Shown piece after piece: positions 15,824 through 23,595 of a stretch of 64,000 nt of DNA. The first letter of the stretch is position 1. Every line of letters begins with the position of its first letter. The notes below the pieces were generated by a model. That model was given only the letters and a program-made list of their open reading frames with translations, was not told the DNA's origin and searched no databases. This DNA comes from Actinoplanes sp. NBC_00393 (GTDB lineage: Bacteria > Actinomycetota > Actinomycetes > Mycobacteriales > Micromonosporaceae): the NCBI RefSeq assembly GCF_036053395.1, contig NZ_CP107942.1, forward strand, positions 4,120,501-4,184,500, in the 5' to 3' direction. The translations under genes and the position numbers were made by a program.

Positions 15824-17052
15824 GCGTGATCGACGTGCGCGACGCGGTCACCCGGGCCCACCACGAGGAGTGGGCTCGGGTAGTCGCCTCGCTGACCAGG
15901 CGTTTCGGTGACCTCGACGTTGCCGAGGAGGCGGCGGCCGAGGCGTTCGCTGCTGCTGTCGAGCGGTGGCCGGCGGATGGCGTACCCCCCAATCCCGGCG
16001 CCTGGCTGACCATGACCGCCAACCGCAAGGCCATCGACCGCATCCGGCGGGAGAGCAAGCGCGACGACAAGCAGAGGGAGGCCCAGATCTTGTACGACGA
16101 CGACCCACCGCAGCCTCTCGGCGCCATCGACGACGAGCGGCTCCGCCTGATCTTCATCTGCTGTCACCCGGCGCTCGCGATGGAGACCCGCGTGGCGCTC
16201 ACCCTGCGCATGGTCGGCGGCCTGACCGCGGCCGAGATCGCCCGCGCCTTCCTGGTGCAGGAGACCGCCATGGGCCAGCGGATCACCCGCGCCAAAGCCA
16301 AGATCAAGGCGGCGCGTATCCCGTACCGGGTTCCGTCCGCGGAAGACCTCCCCGCCCGGGTCTCCGGTGTGCTCGCCGTCCTCTACCTGGTCTTCAACGA
16401 GGGCTACCTGGCCACCGGCCCCGGCACCGACCCGGTCCGCCACGACCTGACCACCGAGGCGATCCGGCTGACCCGCCTGATCCGCGCCCTGCTCCCCGAC
16501 GACGGCGAGGTGGCCGGCCTGCTCGCGCTGATGCTGCTCACCGAGGCCCGCCGCACCGCCCGCGTCTCCACCACCGGTGAACTGGTCACCATGGACGAAC
16601 AGGACCGCGGCTCCTGGGACACGGCCCTGATCGCCGAGGGCCACCAGCTGGTCCGCGAACGCCTGGCCGCCGGCGTCGCTCCCGGCCGCTACCAGATCCT
16701 CGCCGCGATCAACGCCGTGCACACCTCGGCCCGCGACGCCCGCGACACCGACTGGTCGCAGGTGGTAGCCCTCTACAACCAGCTGGCCCACCTCGACCCG
16801 TCCCCGATCGTCACCCTCAACCGCGCGGTAGCCGTCGCCGAACTCGACGGCCCCGCGGTAGCTCTCGCCACCATCGACCGCCTCGCCGACAAGCTGGACG
16901 GTTACCACGCCTACCACGCCACCCGCGCCGTCCTGCTGCGCCGGCTGGGCCGCAGTGGGGATTCGCGAGCGGCCTACGACAGGGCCATCGAGCTGGCCGG
17001 CAACACCGCCGAGATCGCCTACCTGACCCGCCGCCGCGACCAACTCGGCTAG
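15820..17052 (+). CDS. ECF sigma factor, ECF42-type with TPR-like C-terminus
   Basis: The 410-residue protein starts at GTG 15820, overlapping the DGPF stop. Residues 5-75 are sigma region 2 (AHHEEWARVVASLTRRFGDLDVAEEAAAEAF, with WLTMTANRKAIDRIRR). Region 4 is at about 125-170 (LTLRMVGGLTAAEIARAFLVQETAMGQRITRAK). The remaining 240 residues are the long helical, TPR-like extension (LYLVFNEGYLATGP, IVTLNRAVAVAELDGP, AYHATRAVLLRRLGRSGDSRAAYDRAIELA) that distinguishes ECF42 from ordinary ECFs and replaces an anti-sigma factor. It probably controls its own operon from the upstream promoter. Confidence 0.92.
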   Translation: MSVIDVRDAVTRAHHEEWARVVASLTRRFGDLDVAEEAAAEAFAAAVERWPADGVPPNPGAWLTMTANRKAIDRIRRESKRDDKQREAQILYDDDPPQPLGAIDDERLRLIFICCHPALAMETRVALTLRMVGGLTAAEIARAFLVQETAMGQRITRAKAKIKAARIPYRVPSAEDLPARVSGVLAVLYLVFNEGYLATGPGTDPVRHDLTTEAIRLTRLIRALLPDDGEVAGLLALMLLTEARRTARVSTTGELVTMDEQDRGSWDTALIAEGHQLVRERLAAGVAPGRYQILAAINAVHTSARDARDTDWSQVVALYNQLAHLDPSPIVTLNRAVAVAELDGPAVALATIDRLADKLDGYHAYHATRAVLLRRLGRSGDSRAAYDRAIELAGNTAEIAYLTRRRDQLG

Positions 17053-17077
17053 CGAGCCAGGCCCTACGGCGCCGACA

Positions 17078-17099
17078 CCAGCCGTGCCGGACCGGCTGG
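17078..17099. terminator. Hairpin between convergent genes
   Basis: CCAGCCG at 17078-17084 and CGGCTGG at 17093-17099 form a perfect 7-bp stem with an 8-bp loop, between the end of the ECF42-type gene and the opposing stop at 17180. There is no T-run, as is common in high-GC actinobacterial terminators. Confidence 0.45.
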
Positions 17100-17179
17100 G
17101 TCGAAGGATCGGCCGGCGCGATCAAGGCGAGCAACCGACGGCCGCCCACTTCGGACCGGCAGCGAGACCTCGAAGCCCG

Positions 17180-17785
17180 CTAGTTCTCGTAGAGTTTGCA
17201 GGGCCGGGGCGTGCCGATGACCAGACGACTATGGACCGACCGGCTTCGTGCGCCGCTGTCGCCGGGCTGTTCCATGATGACGAAGTGCAGGCTGGTTCCG
17301 GCCGGCATGCGGTCACGCCGAATGGTGAAGACCTGTTCGTCGCCGTCCGGCGGGCTGGGCTGCATCGGCATGACGCGCAGGAGCAGGGGCGATTCGGCCT
17401 GATCGTCCTCGGCGCAGCCGGCCGTCTGACCGGGACGCAGCTGCTTGAACTCGACCTTCGCGGGTACCCCGGCCCGGTTCAGCGCCGCACTCAGCTGATC
17501 AGCGTCGGTCAGCTGGCGGATGGTGAGCCGGACGCTGCCGTCCGGTTGCGTGTCGACGGACCAAGCCGCCACCGGTGCCGGGGCCGGCCGGTCGGGGGCC
17601 GGAGAGCCCAGGGCCAGACCGAGCGTGGTCGCGGCAGCGGCAGCGGCGAGGCCGAGAGCCCCGACGGTGTGCCGCCGCCGGCGCAGTCGCCTGCCTCGGG
17701 CGGTGATGTCCGCGACGGAGTCACCCAATCGCATCGGCTCGAATTCCGAGCGCATCCGCGCGTACAGATCATCGTCCTTGATCAC
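17180..17785 (-). CDS. Membrane protein, putative anti-sigma partner
   Basis: The GTG at 17785 overlaps the TGA of the sigma-factor gene (GTGA), giving 201 residues. Residues 1-40 are cytoplasmic (DDLYARMRSEFEPMRLGDSV), followed by one membrane helix (TVGALGLAAAAAATTLGLALG). The outer domain contains a predicted disulfide pair (GQTAGCAEDD and RPCKLYEN). Coupling to an ECF sigma gene with this topology is typical of membrane anti-sigma or sigma-associated proteins, but no zinc anti-sigma HxxxCxxC motif is present. The function is inferred from position. Confidence 0.7.
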   Translation of the reverse strand: MIKDDDLYARMRSEFEPMRLGDSVADITARGRRLRRRRHTVGALGLAAAAAATTLGLALGSPAPDRPAPAPVAAWSVDTQPDGSVRLTIRQLTDADQLSAALNRAGVPAKVEFKQLRPGQTAGCAEDDQAESPLLLRVMPMQPSPPDGDEQVFTIRRDRMPAGTSLHFVIMEQPGDSGARSRSVHSRLVIGTPRPCKLYEN

Positions 17786-18306
17786 GGCTTCGGCTCCTGT
17801 TCGGCGACGGGTGTCAGGGTGGCCCGCAGGGCCCGCGTTGCCCGGGCGAGGTGGGCGGTGACCGTGCCGGCGGCGATGCCGAGCGTGCGCGCGGTGGTCT
17901 CGCTGTCGAGGTCGAGGAAGATGCGCAGGGCGACCACCTGACGCTGCCGGGTGGGCAGGGCTTTCAGCGCCGCCATCATCCGCGGGTCGGGCAGGGTCGC
18001 GTCCATGTCGTCGTGGCCCGGCCGCTCGTGGTCGTGCCGGCTGGGCGCCGGCACCTCCCGCCGCCATCGCCGCCACCACGAGGTGTGGGCGTTGAGAGCG
18101 GTACGCACCACCCATGCCCGCGGCGACGGGTGGTGCGCAACCGTGTGCCAGGACGCCCAGGCCCGGGCGAATGCCTCGGCGACGACGTCCTCGGCCGCCT
18201 GGCGGTTGCCGATGGCGGCGGCGACCGCCCGCAGGCAGTCGTCCCGGGCGCTCTCGTAGAAGGCGGCGAACTCCGCCGGTTGATGTCCCACCCTGGTATT
18301 ACGCAC
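17782..18306 (-). CDS. ECF sigma factor
   Basis: This is a 174-residue sigma-70 family ECF protein. Region 2 is FAAFYESARDDCLRAVAAAIG with AEDVVAEAFARAWASWHTV and the -10 recognition helix PRAWVVRTALNAHTSWWRR. Region 4 is ALKALPTRQRQVVALRIFLDLDSETTARTLG with GTVTAHLARATRALR. The downstream coupled membrane protein is its likely regulator. No AsiA-like or zinc anti-sigma gene is nearby. The promoter target cannot be read from this sequence. Confidence 0.88.
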   Translation of the reverse strand: MRNTRVGHQPAEFAAFYESARDDCLRAVAAAIGNRQAAEDVVAEAFARAWASWHTVAHHPSPRAWVVRTALNAHTSWWRRWRREVPAPSRHDHERPGHDDMDATLPDPRMMAALKALPTRQRQVVALRIFLDLDSETTARTLGIAAGTVTAHLARATRALRATLTPVAEQEPKP

Positions 18307-18322
18307 GAGCCCCGCGATCCGC

Positions 18323-19513
18323 TTACCCCGGGAGCGAGCCGTTTCCGGGCTGGTGGAAGACGACCTCGGGATTGTCGGCGGCCGGGCCGTGCAGCAGCGG
18401 CTGCGGGATGCCGCGCAGATGCAGGTCGAAGAACGCGTTCACGTACTCCCGGACCAGCTGCGCGGTGCGGTCGCCGGGTAGCGGTGAGCCGTCGTCGGGC
18501 AGGCCGGCCTGGTCGGCCAGGACCGCGGTGTCGCTGAAGTCGAGGTGGCCGGTGCCGGTGACGGTCAGCCAGCGCTTCCAGCCGTTCAGGCGCTGCCAGT
18601 CGCGGTCCCAGCTCTCGTCGGTCGCGCCGGGGACGTGCGAGGGGGCGCCGAGCATGAGGAACGGGCGACCCGCGAGGCCGTCTTCGGGGACGGGCGCGAA
18701 GAAGGTGCCGTCCATGTTGATCCCGGCCCGGACGCGGGAGTCCGCGGCCATGGCGGCGGCGGCCGCGTTGCCGCCGATGGAGTGGCCGGCCATGCCGATC
18801 CGGGTGCGGTCGATCAGGCGGGCGTGCCGCCAGGCCGGCCGGGCGCCGGTCAGACGGTCGAGGACGAAGGTGACGTCGTCGGCGCGGCCGGTGGCGACAT
18901 CGGCGTACACCTCGGCCGCCTCGCAGGCGGTGCAGGTTAGAACCCGGCCGCCGGGAAAGGCCGTGCCGGACGATTCGTAGGCGTGGTCGATGACGGCGAC
19001 GAGGTACCCGCGGCTCGCCAGCTCCTCGGCCAGGTGGGTGAGGGTGTGCCGGTGCAGGGTGAAGCCGGGCGAGAGCACCACGAGCGGGTAGCGGCCGGCA
19101 CGGGGCCGGGCATGCAGGAGCGCATCGGTACGCGTGGCGCTGAGCGCTTCCGGCGCGATGACCCCGGCGAGCTGACGGTCCTCGAGGAACAGCCGGGCCT
19201 CGGTGGTGGTGAGGTAGGGCGCGGCCCGGCCGGGACGGGCGACCGCCGGGTAGAACATCGAGACCATGAGCTCGCGGTGGTTAGCCGGCACCCACTGGTC
19301 GCGGCGGGACCGGTCGACCAGGTGCAGGACATCACGGCCGACGGCGAACGGTCCGCTGGACTGCGGGAGTGCGAAGTGCGGTGAAGTCGCGTACCCGGCC
19401 ACGGCAGTGACCGCGGCGGGCGCCGACGCCATCGCAGGCGCCGGCGCCACGAATGCGACGGAAAGAGCAACAGCGGCAGCGGCCCGCATGGCGATATCGA
19501 ACGTTGTCGTCAT
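18323..19513 (-). CDS. Secreted alpha/beta hydrolase, PAF-acetylhydrolase-like
   Basis: The protein is 396 residues from the ATG at 19513 (MTTTFDIAMRAAA), with a signal peptide ending near AMASA. The middle has the oxyanion region PLVVLSPGFTLHRHTLTHLAEELASRGY, and the nucleophile elbow GMAGHSIGGNAAAA places the Ser near residue 245. An acidic residue (NMDGTFF) and a C-terminal His (GTGHLDFSD) complete the triad. The pattern is that of platelet-activating-factor acetylhydrolase II-like or dienelactone-type secreted esterases. A Cys pair (LTCTACEAAE) lies between. Natural substrate unknown. Confidence 0.82.
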   Translation of the reverse strand: MTTTFDIAMRAAAAVALSVAFVAPAPAMASAPAAVTAVAGYATSPHFALPQSSGPFAVGRDVLHLVDRSRRDQWVPANHRELMVSMFYPAVARPGRAAPYLTTTEARLFLEDRQLAGVIAPEALSATRTDALLHARPRAGRYPLVVLSPGFTLHRHTLTHLAEELASRGYLVAVIDHAYESSGTAFPGGRVLTCTACEAAEVYADVATGRADDVTFVLDRLTGARPAWRHARLIDRTRIGMAGHSIGGNAAAAAMAADSRVRAGINMDGTFFAPVPEDGLAGRPFLMLGAPSHVPGATDESWDRDWQRLNGWKRWLTVTGTGHLDFSDTAVLADQAGLPDDGSPLPGDRTAQLVREYVNAFFDLHLRGIPQPLLHGPAADNPEVVFHQPGNGSLPG

Positions 19514-19583
19514 GCGTCCAGCCAACCGCGGCAATGGACCGGGCACATTCCCCCGCGATGGAGTGTCCGTAGTAGACCCAGCA

Positions 19584-20135
19584 CTACCAATCCTCGCCGA
19601 GCAACTCCCTCAGCCGGCTCAGGGCGCGGGCGTTGCGCATCTTGACCGCGGACACGGACAGCCCGAGGATCTTGGCCACCGCCTCGACGCTCTGATCCTC
19701 GGCGTGCCGCAGCACCAGGACCGCCCGGTCCTCCACCGACAGCTGGGCCAGCGCATCCGTCAGGGCCAGCCGCAGCTCCGGCGCCCCGGCCGCGGCCCGG
19801 TCCGGCCGGTCCGGCAGTTCGGCCAGCACCACCTCGGATCCGCTGCGGCGCCGATGGTGGTCGAACACGGCGTTCATCAGGACCCGCCTGCTGTACGCCT
19901 CGAGGTTCGTCCCGGTGCGGATCCGGCCCCAGACCGAGTACATCTTGGCGAGCGTTTGCTGGGTCAGGTCCTGGGCGAGATGCCAGTCACGGCACATCAG
20001 GTACGCGCTGCGGCGCAGCCCGGTGCTGACGGACTCGACGAACGCGGTGAACTCCTCGTCGCGGGCCGCTTTCGCGCGACGGCGGGCCGCACCCCAGCGG
20101 GCCAAGGCCGGTGCCCTGACGTGGGCGTCGGTCAC
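19584..20135 (-). CDS. ECF sigma factor, SigE/SigM-like
   Basis: I start it at GTG 20135, which overlaps the TGA of the upstream gene (GTGA), giving 183 residues. Region 2 is EFTAFVESVSTGLRRSAYLMCRDWHLAQDLTQ, with NLEAYSRRVLMNAVFDHHRRR. Region 4 is LAQLSVEDRAVLVLRHAEDQSVEAVAKILGLSVSAVKMRNARAL. This matches the actinobacterial 'SigE family' whose partners are membrane proteins encoded next door, here the FtsX-ECD-like protein at 20132. Gene order (partner first, sigma second) is the reverse of the other pair at 17.2-18.3 kb. Confidence 0.87.
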   Translation of the reverse strand: MTDAHVRAPALARWGAARRRAKAARDEEFTAFVESVSTGLRRSAYLMCRDWHLAQDLTQQTLAKMYSVWGRIRTGTNLEAYSRRVLMNAVFDHHRRRSGSEVVLAELPDRPDRAAAGAPELRLALTDALAQLSVEDRAVLVLRHAEDQSVEAVAKILGLSVSAVKMRNARALSRLRELLGEDW

Positions 20136-20725
20136 AGAACCCCTCCGACCGGGGCGTCCGGTGTGCACCGGCGGCCGATGATCTGCTCGACGCCGTCCGC
20201 CGTCGCGAAGTCGGCGCGGAACGCGGTGTACTGCGCGGGCGACACCAGCCGCAGGCGGAAAGCTTCCGGGAACCTGTCAGCGGAGACCGCGGCGATCAGG
20301 TCGGGCTCGTGCGCCCAACGAGAGCGGAATTTCTCGTACGCCTGCTCGCGGCTCTCGAAACTCAGAGCGTCCACCCGCGCATCAGCCTCGAGCGCGTTCT
20401 GAAGCACCTGGCGGTGCCCGCTGTCCAGGAAGATCATCACGTCGGTGGCGTCGCTCTCCACCGGCCGCTCGGTGCAGGACGGAGCCGACACCGGCGCCAT
20501 CGCCGCGGCGATCGTCACCGGCGGTTCCGATGCGCGGTCCGCGGTCGCCAGGCCGAGACCGGCCACCGCACCCACCACCGCGACCATGCCGGCCGCGGCC
20601 AACTGGTGGCGACGGCGGCGCATCCGGCCACCGTCGCTGATGGCTGCACGCGCCATCTCGCCGGGAGGTACGCCCGGGTCGTCACTGACCGCCAACTCGA
20701 AGTGTTCCCGCAGATCCCGTTGCAC
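20132..20725 (-). CDS. Membrane protein with FtsX-extracellular-domain-like module
   Basis: This 197-residue protein has a cytoplasmic N-terminus (residues 1-40), one membrane helix (LAAAGMVAVVGAVAGLGLAT) and an outer domain. The outer domain reads DVMIFLDSGHRQVLQNALEAD, then VDALSFESREQAYEKFRSRW, FPEAFRLRLVSPAQYTAF and TADGVEQI. That is the order and wording of the FtsX extracellular domain, which binds and activates peptidoglycan hydrolase RipC-type enzymes. It lacks the four-helix permease part of FtsX. Coupling to an ECF sigma gene suggests a sensor or anti-sigma role tied to the cell wall. That role is inference. Confidence 0.75.
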   Translation of the reverse strand: MQRDLREHFELAVSDDPGVPPGEMARAAISDGGRMRRRRHQLAAAGMVAVVGAVAGLGLATADRASEPPVTIAAAMAPVSAPSCTERPVESDATDVMIFLDSGHRQVLQNALEADARVDALSFESREQAYEKFRSRWAHEPDLIAAVSADRFPEAFRLRLVSPAQYTAFRADFATADGVEQIIGRRCTPDAPVGGVL

Positions 20726-20839
20726 TGAACGCTCTCCTCACTACGCCGTTTCGGGCCTCTGCCGGTAATGACTGGGTGGGCGCCCGGTTCGGTCACACCG
20801 TGCGCACGTCCGTCAGTCTTCCAGGTTTCCCTTTGTCAG

Positions 20840-20868
20840 TTGACACTAACGTTAGCCAACGCTAACGT
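20840..20868 (+). promoter_or_regulatory. Strong promoter with embedded ArsR-type operator
   Basis: TTGACA at 20840-20845 and TAACGT at 20863-20868 are spaced by 17 bp, a near-ideal housekeeping promoter. The spacer and -10 carry a perfect inverted repeat, ACGTTAGC (20849-20856), CAAC, GCTAACGT (20861-20868). Binding of the ArsR protein encoded second in the operon would occlude RNA polymerase. Autoregulation is inferred from position. Confidence 0.75.
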
Positions 20869-20919
20869 ATGCGGTGTCCGGTCGACCGGCCGGACGACCT
20901 CAGAGGGAGGGAGACGGTC

Positions 20920-21273
20920 ATGGGCCGTCCGGTAGCGTTCTTCGAGATCACCAGCAACGACGCCGATCGGGCGCGGAGCTTCTACTGCGACCTGTTCGGC
21001 TGGTCCGCCCCGGCCGACCCCGACGACGGCTACGCCCTGGTCGACACCGGCGCCGGCGAGACCGCGATCGGCGGCGGCATCGGCCCGGCGCAGGCGCCCG
21101 GCGAGGCGGGTGTGAAGATCTACGTGCAGGTGGAGGACCTGGAGCAGTCGCTGCAGCGGGCCGGCGAACTGGGCGGCACCACCCTGGTCGCACCGACTCC
21201 CCTGCCCGGCGACTACGGTCGGTTCGCGGTGTTCGCCGATCCGGACGGCAACCCGGTGGGCCTCTGGGGGTGA
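20920..21273 (+). CDS. VOC (glyoxalase/bleomycin-resistance fold) protein
   Basis: The ATG at 20920 follows GGGAGGGAG; the longer frame from 20869 overlaps the promoter. The 117-residue protein has the VOC layout: PVAFFEITSNDADRARSFYCDLFGW at the start, VKIYVQVEDLEQSLQRAGELGG at residue 65, and FAVFADPDGNPVGLWG at the end. VOC proteins of this length dimerise and bind metal or a small ligand. It heads a four-gene operon with ArsR, SRPBCC and ABM-type genes, a set suggesting detoxification or sensing of an organic electrophile. That role is inference. Confidence 0.88.
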   Translation: MGRPVAFFEITSNDADRARSFYCDLFGWSAPADPDDGYALVDTGAGETAIGGGIGPAQAPGEAGVKIYVQVEDLEQSLQRAGELGGTTLVAPTPLPGDYGRFAVFADPDGNPVGLWG

Positions 21274-21276
21274 GCG

Positions 21277-21630
21277 ATGGTCGAGGGCGAGTCCGAGGTC
21301 GACGACGCCTTCCGGGCGCTGGCGGAGCCACGCCGCCGGGCGATCCTGCGCCTGGTCGCCACCGACGAGCTGGCGGCCGGCGAGATCGCCGCCGCGTTCG
21401 ACGTGACTCGCACCGCGATCAGCCAGCATCTGACCGTCCTGAAGGACGCCGGGCTGGTCAGCGAACGGCGCGCCGGCACCCGGCGCTTCTACCGGGCGCG
21501 GCCGGAAGGGCTCGCCGGGCTGCGCGAGTTCCTCGACTCGATGTGGAGTGACGCGCTGGACGCCGGGCGGCGCCTGGTCGAGGCGGAGCGGGCGGACGGC
21601 GTACCCCAGGATTCTCCGAACGTGGCCTGA
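21277..21630 (+). CDS. ArsR/SmtB-family regulator
   Basis: The 117-residue winged-helix protein starts 4 bp after the VOC stop. It has FRALAEPRRRAILRLVATDELAAGEIAAAF and the recognition helix VTRTAISQHLTVLKDAGLV, followed by the wing ERRAGTRRFYRARPE. No cysteine metal site is present, so it belongs to the metal-independent ArsR type usually paired with SRPBCC genes. The inverted repeat in the upstream promoter is its probable target. Confidence 0.9.
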   Translation: MVEGESEVDDAFRALAEPRRRAILRLVATDELAAGEIAAAFDVTRTAISQHLTVLKDAGLVSERRAGTRRFYRARPEGLAGLREFLDSMWSDALDAGRRLVEAERADGVPQDSPNVA

Positions 21631-21661
21631 CGGCGGCGGCCGGCCTGGCCGTCCACCTGCC

Positions 21662-22147
21662 ATGATCGTGCCCGTGTCCGACAACGTACGCCCGTTGCAG
21701 CGTCCCCCGATCCGGCAGTCGACCCTGGTCCGCAGCGACCGGGAGCACACCTTCGAAGTGTTCGTCCGCGACATCGGCGCCTGGTGGCCGACCCGGCCGT
21801 TCTCCCAGGGCGACGACAAGGTGGTCGACGTGACCTTCGAGCGCCGGCTCGGCGGGCGCGTCTACGAGACCTGGGCCGACGGCAGCACGGTCGACTGGGG
21901 CGAGGTCATCACCTGGCAGCCGCACGAGCGGTTCGCCATGACCTGGACCGTGCTGCCCGCGGTCACCGAGGTCGAACTGCAGTTCACCGTGCTCGCCCCG
22001 GCCCTGACCCGGGTCGCCCTGGAACACCGCGGCTGGGAGCGCCTCACCGAGGAGCAGCTCGCCGCCGCGACCTCCGTGCCGGGCGGATACTCCGCCGGCT
22101 GGAAACACATTCTCGACATCTTCGCCAAGTCTGTTGAAGGAGCTTGA
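21662..22147 (+). CDS. SRPBCC (AHSA1-like) protein
   Basis: The protein is 161 residues from ATG 21662; GTG 21674 is a possible alternative start. It has the activator-of-Hsp90-ATPase-like signatures IRQSTLVRSDREHTFEVFVRDIGAWWP, DVTFERRLGGRVYETWADGS, WGEVITWQPHERFAMTW and a C-terminal helix GWKHILDIF. This helix-grip fold holds hydrophobic ligands. ArsR-SRPBCC gene pairs are very common in actinobacteria, but the ligand is usually unknown. Confidence 0.87.
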   Translation: MIVPVSDNVRPLQRPPIRQSTLVRSDREHTFEVFVRDIGAWWPTRPFSQGDDKVVDVTFERRLGGRVYETWADGSTVDWGEVITWQPHERFAMTWTVLPAVTEVELQFTVLAPALTRVALEHRGWERLTEEQLAAATSVPGGYSAGWKHILDIFAKSVEGA

Positions 22148-22148
22148 C

Positions 22149-22436
22149 ATGCGTGTTCTCGCGCAGGTGGTGCATTACCCGAAGCCTGAGCACCGCGACG
22201 ACATGATCGCCGCGATGGGTCGGCTGCGCGCCGCCTCCGCCGGTGTCGCCGGACTGGACGAGCTCGGCGGCTTCGAGGACGCCGAGGGTGGCCGGCTCAT
22301 CGCCATCTCGGTCTGGTCGTCGGCGGAGGCCATGCAATCCGGGCTGGCCACCCTCTTCGGTGCGATCGCCGACGTGCCGTTCGACGATTGGGAACGCCAG
22401 CAGTACGAGATGGTGACCTGCCCGCAGGTCGCCTGA
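22149..22436 (+). CDS. ABM/Dabb-like small protein
   Basis: The ATG at 22149 follows GAAGGAGC that lies in the end of the previous gene, giving 95 residues. The ferredoxin-like pattern MRVLAQVVHYPKPEHRDDMIAAMGRL, LGGFEDAEGGRLIAISVWSSAEAMQ matches the antibiotic-biosynthesis-monooxygenase (ABM) family of small cofactor-free oxygenases or stress proteins. It is the last gene of the VOC operon. Confidence 0.75.
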   Translation: MRVLAQVVHYPKPEHRDDMIAAMGRLRAASAGVAGLDELGGFEDAEGGRLIAISVWSSAEAMQSGLATLFGAIADVPFDDWERQQYEMVTCPQVA

Positions 22437-22439
22437 GGC

Positions 22440-22921
22440 TCAGCGGCCGGTCGCGCCGTCGATCTGTTCCCGCAGGATGTCGGCGTGCCCGGCGTGCCGG
22501 CCGGTCTCCTCGATCATGTGCACCAGCGCCCACCGCATCGACGGTCCCAGTCCGCGGCCGGGCGGGCGCGGGGCGGGCAGGCTCAGGTCCGTGCAGGCCT
22601 CGACGACCCGGTTCACCTGCTCGCCCGTCTCCCGGTAGGCGGCGAGCAGGCCGTCGACCGTCTCAGCGGCGGCCGGGCGCAGGGTGCGGCGCAGGTTGGT
22701 GATCGGTTCGCCGAGGAAGTAGAACCGCTCGACGTACGTCAGATGTTTGATCAGCCCCAGCAGGTTGGTGCCGGACGGCACGCCGGCCGCTCGGACCTGT
22801 GGCTCCGGCACACCGGTGACTTGTCCGCGATCGATCGGCGCAGGTAGTCCAGCATCCCCAGCAGGGTGGCCTTCTCGTCGGCGCCGGTCTGCGGGGGCCC
22901 GACGTCACCGCGGCGCTTCAC
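22440..22921 (-). pseudogene. DinB-family protein with single-base frameshift
   Basis: The gene should start at GTG 22921, overlapping the methyltransferase stop (GTGA), and reads VKRRGDVGPPQTGADEK, then TLLGMLDYLRRSIADK. It then loses frame near 22820 and resumes one frame over as VPEPQVRAAGVPSGTNLLGL, with LTYVERFYFLGEP and HMIEETGRHAGHADILREQI. One added base before TCACC would restore a 160-residue DinB (DUF664) protein, including the two metal His near the C-terminus and the one in KHLTYVERF. Such proteins are mycothiol-dependent or metal-binding four-helix enzymes. The 3' fragment alone (22440-22811) lacks the first helix. Confidence 0.65.
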
Positions 22922-23529
22922 GCCGCGCTCCGCTGGAAGAGCAGGACGTTGTCGGTGACCGTGGCGGTCTGGCCGCCGGGGCCGGTGGCCCGGCGGCGGG
23001 GCATGTCGGCGCGCCGGATCGGCCAGCGCTGCGGATCGAGGTCGAGTTCGGCGGCGACCTCGCCGGGCGTCGCGAAGTGCGCGTCGGCATCCTGGTTCCA
23101 GGACCAGGGGGCGGTGGAGCCGTGGTCGACGATCAGAAGCAGGCCACCGGGACGCAGCGCGTGCGCGGCGGCACGCAGAGCACGACTGCGGTCCAGCGGG
23201 AACGGGGAGTGGAAGTACTGCGCCGAGATCAGGTCGAACGATCCGGCCGGAAACGTACGGGCCAGATCATGCTGCTCGGCGGTCACCCGTTCCCCGATGC
23301 CCAGTTCGTGGGCGCGGGCCCGGACCCGCTCGATTGCGGTGGTGGCGATGTCCACGGCGGTGACCTGCCAGCCGTGCTGGGCGAGCCAGATGGTGTCGCC
23401 GCCGGGGCCGCAGCCCAGGTCCAGCGCGGTGCCCGCCGGCAGCGGCTCGGCAATCTCGACCAGCAGCGGGTTGGGCCGCCCGGCCGGAGCGCGCTGCGTG
23501 CGGTAGTGGTTCTCCCAGAAGGTGCGCAT
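22918..23529 (-). CDS. Class I SAM-dependent methyltransferase
   Basis: This is a 203-residue protein from MRTFWENHYRTQ at 23529; the longer upstream frame crosses the divergent regulator. Motif I is ALDLGCGPGGDTIWLAQHGW near residue 35-54, then VTAVDIATTAIERV, FDLISAQYFHSPF (motif II) and LRPGGLLLIVDHGS. The C-terminal part has DLDPQRWPIRRADMPRR, seen in TehB/thiopurine-like methyltransferases that handle small or electrophilic substrates. It is divergent from an XRE-cupin regulator and coupled to the broken DinB gene. Confidence 0.86.
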   Translation of the reverse strand: MRTFWENHYRTQRAPAGRPNPLLVEIAEPLPAGTALDLGCGPGGDTIWLAQHGWQVTAVDIATTAIERVRARAHELGIGERVTAEQHDLARTFPAGSFDLISAQYFHSPFPLDRSRALRAAAHALRPGGLLLIVDHGSTAPWSWNQDADAHFATPGEVAAELDLDPQRWPIRRADMPRRRATGPGGQTATVTDNVLLFQRSAA

Positions 23530-23573
23530 GCGGCCCAGGATCGTCCGGGCCGCGCCATGCTTGCAAGAAAAAT

Positions 23574-23585
23574 TGCGGATCCGCA
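23574..23585. promoter_or_regulatory. Palindromic operator in the divergent region
   Basis: TGCGGATCCGCA is a perfect 12-bp palindrome lying 10 bp before the ATG of the XRE-cupin gene and 44 bp before the methyltransferase start. GCAA (23562-23565) and TTGC (23573-23576) add a second small inverted pair. It is the best candidate for binding by the XRE-cupin protein, controlling both directions. Confidence 0.55.
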
Positions 23586-23595
23586 TCATGGCCGG

